Shown here: positions 24,801 to 30,411 of the stretch, in pieces
Numbering within the stretch: position 1 is the first letter of the stretch
Layout of the letters: every line of letters begins with the position of its first letter
NCBI GenBank assembly: GCA_029821515.1
Contig: JALGTD010000001.1
Span: forward strand, 1-30,411
Length of the DNA stretch: 30,411 nucleotides
Direction of reading: 5' to 3'
Source: Candidatus Zipacnadia bacterium
GTDB lineage: Bacteria > Armatimonadota > Zipacnadia > Zipacnadales > Zipacnadaceae
Program-made: the position numbers and the translations under genes
The notes under the pieces: model-generated
The model's database searches: none
The model's input: only the letters and a program-made list of their open reading frames with translations
What the model was told of the DNA's origin: nothing

Positions 24801-25287
24801 GATAGGCGTTGACAGCGCGCTCGATGGTGGCTGACAGTGCCTTGGCGTCCACTTCCTGCAGCATCTGCTGTCGAGCCACGCGGGTCATCTGTTGGCTGGA
24901 CAGTTCATAACTATTCTGATATAAGCTACGCAGACTACCCACCAGGTACGGCTCAAGCCCGGTGATATATTCCCAGCCATCTTCAATAGCCAGAATAATA
25001 TGCAGTGGCTCTATTTTGCTACGCTGGGCCAGGAACTCCAGAAAGGCGCAGTCGCTGTGGGTGGCCTTGCGATCGACACTGGCCAAGAATTCAGATAGGT
25101 CGTCAATGAGCCATACCACACCGCGCAAGTGCTTCTCAGTAAGGATCTGCAGCAGGCGGGAGAGCCGTTCAATGCGCGATTGGCGAAAATCCAGCGGATA
25201 GCCAGCTTGCTGGGCAACCTGCTGGGCTGCCGCTATCGCCTCATCGGGTTCCCGGCGGCGTAACTGTTCCCAGGTGGTAACGCTCAT
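21862..25287 (-). CDS. Large BREX/Pgl-type ATPase (BrxC/PglY, DUF6079-like), C-terminal part with Walker B
   Basis: About 1,141 residues. Near residue 60 is a Walker B-like strand RGVVWLIDDLSEFLASV, followed by a long mixed helical region with coiled-coil segments (around LNRLSQINQQLDKLIKTLDQSATQWDKA). A late cysteine cluster (RCCHNPN...CPQCRLRLG) looks like a zinc ribbon, and the C-terminus is acidic. There is no Walker A here: the P-loop is in the overlapping upstream frame. The order resembles the BrxC/PglY (DUF6079) ATPases of phage-defence systems. ATG 25287 has GGAG 7 nt upstream; ATG 25317 gives a 1,151-residue form. In the other reading, this is the frameshifted remainder of one ~1,356-residue protein. 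The family call is by resemblance. Confidence 0.65.
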   Translation of the reverse strand: MSVTTWEQLRRREPDEAIAAAQQVAQQAGYPLDFRQSRIERLSRLLQILTEKHLRGVVWLIDDLSEFLASVDRKATHSDCAFLEFLAQRSKIEPLHIILAIEDGWEYITGLEPYLVGSLRSLYQNSYELSSQQMTRVARQQMLQEVDAKALSATIERAVNAYQTAFGEASFNAEQLEQTYPLHPLAHQCIQAIIGRYGRAADGLLQFAAAPDHTGGLRAFSDRIDFRLIGPAELVDYVRTATGSHPEANAYFNEVLDFYQRNIDQLVPEDPQLALDVIRAMIVLRLGNVPSAATTIAESLGVDENGAARLSAQQARQLLEVLHLSSNYVDVRRGPEPESSIYLIDAHTNLTNLVRQRLNAVKATFANDDSRLWQRIVAASDSPAFPLAELTRKQPYEVTWENTLRSVAAQTANLASLTLSQLQACAAELADPATPEDCQIFLGELVRVSEQQEAWSHLQQVADKARWHSGLMAWLPRPLTAKEVDIAKECAACHQLVQQPPPDVELQGAWRGRLIEERMTLENQLRQIVSEAYYNGDISTLSGDTVPSDQLPATAGDWPASLAQIAAPSLAALFPNFPSIAPRRVLTSENQINRLVAGLIAPGEVTAPAGSSIRELAEAFLAPLDLIEAEADKVQIEVSDSAVADEIMRRIRQRDQTPQHEQGRPLSCVDLAQHLLKSPLGLPPHLFELTAAVLVRLGYLVALDTDRQALRFEQIELPFAAHVRYLARPALLALSSWQALSKVVRAVLDRGISAPSLRTQHQIWQELVVARQQQLNRLSQINQQLDKLIKTLDQSATQWDKASRDIEAATEFYEMIDPNKASSEGISEFVAGLEPHLNNDDESMLLRKLLRRIDDLEEFIQQLGSELVKIKHYVTSSMLQLPNTGQLPRRRDELLETIESGEEVISNQLSFHRAVQIFLTRYKRHYLNWHSQAHRNPTFEHYRRFRASPDFRALSQLQGLDIKVEYDAAQIGEIIENLIARCCHNPNLSEELSEQPVCPQCRLRLGQELQLPPVQELQEATQEGLSDYFSVLSAAGLRQKLSTYAQALPPRTEVASKLQAIVELSDQPSPRQILSLLTDDVIGHINRVLAGKTLIPRDFGQLRDALADRALTKREAQALFAAWLEGSDQELDSDDILQIEE

Positions 25288-25933
25288 TAAGCTGCTCCGT
25301 GTACAGGGGCACGACATGTCGCTCGATAAGTTTCAGGGCATACGATTGCTGCGAGAGCGGTACGGTAACCTCGTATTTGGAACGGGCCAGCTCCTGGGCG
25401 GTACGATCAAAGATGATATCTTCCAGGTGCTCCTGGTCCCCGCGGTGTTCGCCCAGCGGTGTGGGAACGACTAGCAGTGGCTGAGCTTGCTCCACTTTGC
25501 GGTAGAATGGCGCGAAATGAGGGTGGCTATCCACAAAGGTGTGCCGGGCGGCAGGGTATTCAAGCAGCAGAGCGGTGACAGCCAGCAGATGTGATTTGCC
25601 GCTGCGCACCGGTCCCTGGATGATCATACTCGAACCCTCGCCGGCATCATCAATGATTGAGGCGAGAATTGCACTGAGGGTCTGTTCCGCTTGATCACCA
25701 TCTGCAGCAACGTAATCATCCAGCAGTCGTCGAAGCTGGCGGGCTGCCGGCAAGGACAACTCAGATGACTCCTGGGCTATCTCCTCGCGCAGCGAACTAA
25801 GGTCGCCGAGGGATATTGGCCCGATCTCTTCCGGATAGCAGATTAAGTCTCCAATGGTTGGCCGCAAAGGTGCTTCCCCCGACCGGGAGGTTCGTTGGAT
25901 ATGGTTCAGTGCCCCTAAGTAAGTTGTCCGCAC
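25241..25933 (-). CDS. N-terminal P-loop part of the BREX/Pgl-type ATPase (Walker A), separate frame
   Basis: 230 residues ending 47 bp inside the next gene. It has the Walker A motif GPVRSGKSH (G107-S114) within SSMIIQGPVRSGKSHLLAVTALLLEYP, matching the GSxGSGKSHFMAVL pattern of DUF6079-type ATPases. An N-terminal region with a helical RRLLDDYV segment precedes it. It ends shortly after ALKLIERHVVPLYTEQLNERYHLG, just where the downstream frame supplies WEQLRRREPDEA, which would continue the domain. Start GTG 25933 lacks a good Shine-Dalgarno. A Walker A-only fragment is unlikely to be an ATPase alone, so it is either half of a split enzyme or the front of a frameshifted gene. Confidence 0.6.
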   Translation of the reverse strand: MRTTYLGALNHIQRTSRSGEAPLRPTIGDLICYPEEIGPISLGDLSSLREEIAQESSELSLPAARQLRRLLDDYVAADGDQAEQTLSAILASIIDDAGEGSSMIIQGPVRSGKSHLLAVTALLLEYPAARHTFVDSHPHFAPFYRKVEQAQPLLVVPTPLGEHRGDQEHLEDIIFDRTAQELARSKYEVTVPLSQQSYALKLIERHVVPLYTEQLNERYHLGTVTPPGTR

Positions 25934-25998
25934 CTGCTGAGGGTAAGAGTATATTCGTGGGATGATGAGGTATTCCTTCTATCTTGCTTGGATTTGTG

Positions 25999-26004
25999 TA
26001 TAAT
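25999..26004 (+). promoter_or_regulatory. Perfect TATAAT -10 element upstream of the oxidoreductase operon
   Basis: TATAAT at 25999-26004 would give a transcript start near 26011, just before the hairpin at 26013-26046. No convincing -35 box lies at 16-18 bp, so an activator may be needed. It faces a TATACT element on the minus strand (25953-25948) in front of the ATPase gene, so this gap may hold divergent promoters. Confidence 0.35.
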
Positions 26005-26012
26005 CTTCTTGC

Positions 26013-26046
26013 GACTGCTCAGACAGGGGAGTTGGCCTGAGCAGTC
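26013..26046 (+). promoter_or_regulatory. Stem-loop at the predicted 5' end of the oxidoreductase transcript
   Basis: GACTGCTCA (26013-26021) pairs perfectly with TGAGCAGTC (26038-26046) around a 16-nt loop containing GGGGAG. As DNA the arms could be operator half-sites; as RNA they would form a 5' stabilising or regulatory stem-loop about 100 nt before the start codon. No T tract follows, so it is not an ordinary terminator. Confidence 0.5.
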
Positions 26047-26142
26047 GTCGCAAATTGGAGAAGGAATAGTGAGTAGATTGGCGAAACTAGAGCTGGCTTG
26101 ATGAAATTGCTGTGCTCATAGTTTTCCGGGAGGCCAGCCGGT

Positions 26143-27120
26143 ATGATAAATGTAGCAATAGTTGGTACGGGCAGACGTGGCTCACGCCACGCGGCCAATT
26201 TCGCGCAGATTGATGGCTGTCGAGTTAAGCGCGTATATGACATAGTTGCTGCGAATGCTGAAAACTGTGCAGAACCGCTGGGAGCAGAGGTGGCCAGTGA
26301 CTTCGGTCAATGCCTGGCTGACGATATTGATGCGATAGTGGTGGTCACGCCCACCGACGTTCACGCTGAGTACTGTATTAAGGCAGCACAAGCGGGCAAG
26401 CACATCTTCTGCGAGAAGCCAATGACCCGTACTTTGGATGAGGCTGACCAGGTGGTGAAAGCCGTGGCAGCCGCGGGCGTCAAGATGATGGTTGGTCATG
26501 TCCTGAGGTTTTCCCCCGAATATCAGACGGCTCGGCAGATGATTCAGGAGGGACAGTTGGGTGATGTGGGGATGATTCGCATGGCTCGAATCAACTTGAT
26601 GCCGGGTGGCTGGTATGGTGATCTACCAAGAAGCGGCGGAGTTATTCTGGATATGATTATTCATGATTTTGACTGGTTGCTCTGGACACTGGGCCGGCCC
26701 GAGCGAATCTATGCCCACGGACTGTATGAGCAACTGCCCGCCCTCGACTATGCGTTGTGCACTTTCCGGTTTCCCCGGGGGACTGTCGCTTTTGTGGAAG
26801 GCTCATGGGCAGATGCAACCGGGTTCCGAACCAGCTTCGAGATCACCGGCAGTGATGGCCTGCTTGCTCACGACAGCACAGAAAGCACCACACTTGTTGC
26901 CCAGCGGCGCGGCGAGGATGACGAGGTTGATGGGAGTGCCTATTTGCCGATGACCCCGACCTCCAAGTCGCCATACCAGATTGAGGACGAGTTATTCATC
27001 GCGGCGCTGGAAAATGATATTGCGCCTCCTGTCACTGCCCAGGATGGGCGCGAGGCGGTCAAACTGGCGCTTGCTGTGTTGGAATCGGCGCAAACTGATC
27101 GTGTTATCTATTATGCTTAG
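26143..27120 (+). CDS. Gfo/Idh/MocA-family NAD(P)-dependent oxidoreductase (inositol 2-dehydrogenase-like)
   Basis: These enzymes oxidise or reduce a hydroxyl of sugars, inositols or related compounds with NAD(P). The N-terminal Rossmann fold has VAIVGTGRRGSRHAANF. The conserved Lys is in CEKP (E91-K92-P93). The C-terminal domain has the catalytic-type segment GGVILDMIIHDFDWLLWTLG with D170 and H174, as in myo-inositol 2-dehydrogenase relatives. The length of 325 residues is typical. ATG 26143 follows GGGAGG. A second family member follows 40 bp downstream, so the pair may act on one pathway. The substrate is not determinable from the sequence. Confidence 0.88.
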   Translation: MINVAIVGTGRRGSRHAANFAQIDGCRVKRVYDIVAANAENCAEPLGAEVASDFGQCLADDIDAIVVVTPTDVHAEYCIKAAQAGKHIFCEKPMTRTLDEADQVVKAVAAAGVKMMVGHVLRFSPEYQTARQMIQEGQLGDVGMIRMARINLMPGGWYGDLPRSGGVILDMIIHDFDWLLWTLGRPERIYAHGLYEQLPALDYALCTFRFPRGTVAFVEGSWADATGFRTSFEITGSDGLLAHDSTESTTLVAQRRGEDDEVDGSAYLPMTPTSKSPYQIEDELFIAALENDIAPPVTAQDGREAVKLALAVLESAQTDRVIYYA

Positions 27121-27160
27121 CCTGAGAGTGGCGACTGTGTCATTGTAAGGAGAGACCTAA

Positions 27161-28159
27161 ATGTCCGATAAACCTCGGATTGGTATGATCAGCTTTGCCC
27201 ATATGCATGCCTTCAGCTATCTAAATGTTCTGCTGTCTATGCCCGACGTTGAGCTAATCGGTATTGCCGACGACGATACGGAGCGCGGCAAGCAGGTTGC
27301 GGACGAGGCCGGATTGCCCTACCTGAACAGTGAGGAGGCGTTGCTGGAAAGGGCGGACGGAGTAATTGTCACCACTGAGAATGTCCGTCACCGCGAGAAG
27401 GTACTGCAGGCAGCGCAAGCCGGTGTGGATGTGATGTGTGAGAAACCGCTGGCAACCACTATGGAAGATGGTCGGGAGATGATCAGCGCCTGCCGCGAGG
27501 GCGGAGTGCAACTGATGACGGCATTTCCCTGCCGCTTCGCTCCGGCCTTTGTTGAAGCGCGCCAGATGATCGAGGCCGGTGACTTGGGCCGGATACTGGC
27601 AATAAGCGCGACCAATCGGGGGCGGAATCCCGGTGGTTGGTTCGTGCAACCCGAGCTGTCCGGTGGGGGGACGGCGTTGGACCATACTGTACATATGGTT
27701 GACCTGATGCGGGTGGTAACTGGTCAGGAACCGGTCACAGTGTATGCCGAGCTTGATACGGTCTACAATCCGGGACTCGAAGTGGAAGACTGCGGCCTTC
27801 TCAGTATTGAATTCGTCGATGGCTGTATCGCGGCATTGGACTGCAGTTGGTCCCGTCCGCCCCACTATCCTGTCTGGGGTGATGCAACTATGACGATCAT
27901 TGGAGAGCGGGGCAATGTGGCGGTTGATCTGTTCCGTGAACATCTGGACTACTACAATAACAACGACCAAAGCTACACTTGGGCGGGCTACGGCGAGACC
28001 CCCGATGATGATCTGGTCAGGGCTTTTGTGCAGTCGGTACGCAGCGGAGAGCCGGTGCCGGTCACTGGCGAGGACGGCCTGCGGGCGGTGGAAGTAGCCC
28101 TGGCAGCATACAAATCTGTCGAGCATGGCGGACTTGTGTCCCTGCCGTTACAGCAGTGA
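27161..28159 (+). CDS. Gfo/Idh/MocA-family oxidoreductase with atypical N-terminal loop
   Basis: The 332-residue protein has the family layout: an N-terminal Rossmann domain, the CEKP lysine motif (E94-K95-P96) and GGGTALDHTVHMVDLMRVVTG in the C-terminal domain. The nucleotide-binding loop is unusual: instead of GxGxxG it reads GMISFAHMHAFSY, with no glycine-rich turn and two histidines (HMH). NAD(P) could still bind, or the site may have another role. ATG 27161 has AAGGAGAG upstream. It lies 40 bp after the first oxidoreductase and is probably co-transcribed. The substrate is unknown. Confidence 0.85.
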   Translation: MSDKPRIGMISFAHMHAFSYLNVLLSMPDVELIGIADDDTERGKQVADEAGLPYLNSEEALLERADGVIVTTENVRHREKVLQAAQAGVDVMCEKPLATTMEDGREMISACREGGVQLMTAFPCRFAPAFVEARQMIEAGDLGRILAISATNRGRNPGGWFVQPELSGGGTALDHTVHMVDLMRVVTGQEPVTVYAELDTVYNPGLEVEDCGLLSIEFVDGCIAALDCSWSRPPHYPVWGDATMTIIGERGNVAVDLFREHLDYYNNNDQSYTWAGYGETPDDDLVRAFVQSVRSGEPVPVTGEDGLRAVEVALAAYKSVEHGGLVSLPLQQ

Positions 28160-28186
28160 GCATTAGATACGAGGAGTGACTGACGA

Positions 28187-28837
28187 ATGAATCGGGTGCT
28201 AGGTTTTCTGATAATAGCGGTTGCCCTGGTCTACATCCTGGTGTCGATGGCTGACTTCTTTCCCAAATACACCGCTGTGCCCGAACTGGTAGAAAACCAG
28301 GAGCAGCTAGGCTTGACTACAAGCACAACTAATCTGCGCTTTCATATCGGCCTGGAGATAGTGGTGGACATCATAGTTGTAGCATTGATGGGGGGTCTGG
28401 GTTGGTGGTTGACCACCATGGAAACCCAGCAATACGCCTACTGGACTATCTTCATCGTGGTGATGATCGGGCTGATTGTGCTCTGGAGTACGCCCCTGTT
28501 ACCCTTCAAGGTCGCACGGATATCGCCTCAGGGGGCATTTTACTACGCGCAGGTAGAGGTGGAGTTGGCCACTGATACTACCGGGCAGGGCTGGGTGATT
28601 ATTCCGGCAAAACAGAACCAGCGGGTGGCGGTAACCGAGACTTATCAAGACGAGCGACTTATCGGCAAGAAAGAGGTAGTCCTGGAGTTCCCTAGTGAGG
28701 GTATGCTCAAGCAGTATATGGGGGCCGGTGCGCCAGTAACCATATTAGGACGGATGAAGGGCACGCGTAATCTGGCTTACTCCAAGTTCATCTACACAGT
28801 GCCTGGTGTCCAAGTTCTCAAAGTCGGCGGGAACTGA
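28187..28837 (+). CDS. Uncharacterised membrane protein with C-terminal soluble domain
   Basis: I do not recognise this 216-residue protein. It has three predicted membrane helices: VLGFLIIAVALVYILVSMADFF near the N-terminus, a helix around LEIVVDIIVVALMGGLGWWL, and YWTIFIVVMIGLIVLWSTPLLPF. A soluble domain of ~105 residues follows, rich in beta-strand patterns (FYYAQVEVELATDTTGQGWVII, VAVTETYQDERLIGKKEVVLEF, PVTILGRMKGTRNLAYSKFIYTV). The gene is co-directional with and 27 bp after the second oxidoreductase, so it may belong to the same operon, with GAGGAG upstream of the ATG. I assign no function. Confidence 0.7.
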   Translation: MNRVLGFLIIAVALVYILVSMADFFPKYTAVPELVENQEQLGLTTSTTNLRFHIGLEIVVDIIVVALMGGLGWWLTTMETQQYAYWTIFIVVMIGLIVLWSTPLLPFKVARISPQGAFYYAQVEVELATDTTGQGWVIIPAKQNQRVAVTETYQDERLIGKKEVVLEFPSEGMLKQYMGAGAPVTILGRMKGTRNLAYSKFIYTVPGVQVLKVGGN

Positions 28838-28981
28838 ACAGCGCGGCTCCTCTGATGGCGCGATGACCGGGGAGGTTGGCAGTTGCTGCTATGATAGTTG
28901 GTACTGGCCTGTTCGGAGAGTTTTCGTATCCCCCGCTGCCTTTTTTCGTAATCAGTGGGTAAAAACGAGAGGGTTGGCACT

Positions 28982-30411
28982 GTGAAAGGTACTATCGTCG
29001 AACAGATATTGGCTGATCACTTGATTGCAGGCGAGCTTGTCTCTGGTCAGGAAATTGCCATCAGCATAGACCAGACCCTAACCCAGGATGCCACCGGCAC
29101 GATGGCTTACCTGCAGTTTGATGCACTGGGCTTGGAGCAAGTGCGTACTGAGCTGTCAGTCAGTTATGTGGACCATAATACTCTACAGACGGGTTTTGAG
29201 AATGCCGACGACCACCGCTTTCTGCAGACGGTGGCTGCCAAGCGTGGCATCTATTTCTCGCGACCAGGCAACGGTATCTGCCATCAGGTACATCTGGAGC
29301 GCTTCGGCATACCGGGCAAGACTCTCCTGGGCTCGGACAGTCATACCCCCACAGCAGGCGGCCTGGGTATGCTGGCGATCGGTGCTGGGGGGTTGGATGT
29401 GGCTTTGGCGATGTCGGGGATGCCTTTTTACCTGCGCACTCCCCAGGTGCTGGGCATGACGCTGGTCGGGGAGTTGCCCGATTGGGTGGCCGCCCACGAT
29501 GTCATTCTTTATCTTCTGCAGCAGCTTTCAGTCAGCGGAGGTGTGGGGAAGGCGCTGGAATATCGCGGCCCGGGCGTGACCACGCTCAATGTTCCCCAGC
29601 GGGCTACCATAACGAATATGGGGACTGAATTGGGCGCGACCACCTCGGTGTTTCCCTCGGATGAAGTGACACACGAGTTTCTGTATGCCCAGGGGCGTGA
29701 GGAAGATTGGCGGGCAGTTGCGGCCGACGAAGATGCTGAATATGAAGAAGAGATGGTGCTGGAACTTGGCGAGCTGGAGCCGATGATTGCTCAGCCGCAC
29801 AGTCCTGACAACGTCGTGCCGGTGGCTGAACTGGCGGGTATGCCCATTGACCAGGTCTGCATTGGCAGTTGCACTAACTCGTCTTACCAGGAGATGATGA
29901 CGGTCGCCGAGATCCTGCGTGGCCAGCAGATCGCTGAGAATGTGAGCCTGACAATCTCACCAGGCTCGCGCCAGGTCCTGGAGATGCTGGCTCGCAGCGG
30001 TGCGCTGGCCGATATGATTGAGGCCGGCGCCCGTATTCTGGAAGCGGCTTGTGGCCCGTGCATCGGCATGGGACAGTCACCCCCTACCGACTCAGTGACT
30101 CTCCGCTCGTTCAATCGCAACTTCCCGGGGCGCAGCGGTACGGAATCGGCTGGTATCTACCTGGCCAGTCCGGCTGTCTGTGCTGCCAGTGCCCTGGCCG
30201 GCGAGCTGGCGGATCCGCGAGAGTTGGGTAAGCCGTCCGCAATTCCGTTGCCTGAGCAGTTTCTGGTTGACGATAGTATGATTATCCCGCCTGCCGAGAA
30301 GGCTGTTGAGATTCACTACGGGCCGAACATAAAACCGGTGCCGCCGCGGCAGCCCATTGCGGACGTATTGGAGGGTGAGATATTGCTGAAAGTCGGCGAT
30401 AATGTCAGCAC
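28982..30411 (+). CDS. Aconitase-family hydratase (3' partial)
   Basis: The frame stays open to the right edge, giving 476 codons. Aconitase-family enzymes isomerise hydroxy-di- or tricarboxylates through a 4Fe-4S cluster, and the three predicted cluster ligands are C297 (GSCTNSS), C357 and C360 (ACGPCIGMG). Other signatures are DHN, HQVHLERFGIPGKTLLGSDSHTPTAGGLGMLAIGAGG, RTP and SGGVGKALEYRGPGV. Near the edge, YGPNIKPVP...LLKVGDNVS looks like the linker to a fused swivel domain. That favours aconitate hydratase over the separate-subunit 3-isopropylmalate dehydratase, though homoaconitase-type enzymes remain possible. GTG 28982 follows GAGAGGG. The 144 bp upstream shows no clear promoter. Confidence 0.9.
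   Translation, partial: MKGTIVEQILADHLIAGELVSGQEIAISIDQTLTQDATGTMAYLQFDALGLEQVRTELSVSYVDHNTLQTGFENADDHRFLQTVAAKRGIYFSRPGNGICHQVHLERFGIPGKTLLGSDSHTPTAGGLGMLAIGAGGLDVALAMSGMPFYLRTPQVLGMTLVGELPDWVAAHDVILYLLQQLSVSGGVGKALEYRGPGVTTLNVPQRATITNMGTELGATTSVFPSDEVTHEFLYAQGREEDWRAVAADEDAEYEEEMVLELGELEPMIAQPHSPDNVVPVAELAGMPIDQVCIGSCTNSSYQEMMTVAEILRGQQIAENVSLTISPGSRQVLEMLARSGALADMIEAGARILEAACGPCIGMGQSPPTDSVTLRSFNRNFPGRSGTESAGIYLASPAVCAASALAGELADPRELGKPSAIPLPEQFLVDDSMIIPPAEKAVEIHYGPNIKPVPPRQPIADVLEGEILLKVGDNVS

Noticed and set aside
25284..25933. Reading the 230-residue Walker A frame as a complete independent ATPase
   Set aside because: It lacks a Walker B strand, and its last helix runs directly into sequence continued in the overlapping frame, so I treat it as part of the larger protein.
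27254..28126. 290-codon open frame on the minus strand
   Set aside because: It lies fully antisense to a clear Gfo/Idh/MocA oxidoreductase. The His- and Arg-rich translation shows no domain.

Overview
This window is about 30 kb of bacterial chromosome, moderately GC-rich, with densely packed genes and many GTG, TTG and possibly CTG starts. It encodes LptC- and LptA-like proteins, so the organism probably has an outer membrane. The first gene encodes a secreted protein with repeated carboxypeptidase-regulatory-like domains and a FlgD-like C-terminal tail. Together with Gfo/Idh/MocA oxidoreductases and corrinoid genes, this fits an uncultured diderm lineage such as Armatimonadota. That placement is inference only; no rRNA is present. 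I see no tRNA, rRNA, CRISPR array, insertion sequence or phage gene.

Layout: (1) 1-2577 holds the 3' part of a large secreted repeat protein and a small lipoprotein with a similar beta-sandwich repeat. (2) 2822-10411 is a housekeeping run on the plus strand: gmk, coaBC, metK, priA, def, fmt and a small TPR protein. It covers GMP phosphorylation, coenzyme A, S-adenosylmethionine, replication restart, and N-formylmethionine addition and removal. (3) 10442-13018 holds a RACo-type corrinoid reductive activator and a corrinoid-binding methyl carrier, two parts of a corrinoid methyl-transfer system whose methyltransferases are not here. (4) 13161-18949 looks like one envelope-modification operon: a small DMT-type transporter, a YfhO-family GT-C membrane protein, a B12-binding-type radical SAM enzyme and a second GT-C-like membrane protein. 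(5) 19026-21720 holds an M48 periplasmic metalloprotease that converges on lptA, with lptC before it on the minus strand. (6) 21862-25933 on the minus strand encodes a very large P-loop ATPase resembling the BREX/Pgl BrxC/PglY (DUF6079) family. It is split into two overlapping reading frames, with Walker A in one and Walker B in the other. (7) 26143-28837 holds two Gfo/Idh/MocA oxidoreductases and an unknown membrane protein. (8) 28982 to the right edge is a truncated aconitase-family gene.

The observations most worth following are the split, orphan BREX-like ATPase; the B12-radical SAM enzyme between two GT-C-like membrane proteins; the activator/corrinoid pair without a methyltransferase, with mutually exclusive hairpins between the two genes; and two structured intergenic regions at 21779-21852 and 25999-26142. 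No intergenic stretch exceeds 300 bases. Family assignments come from motifs recognised by eye, without database searches.
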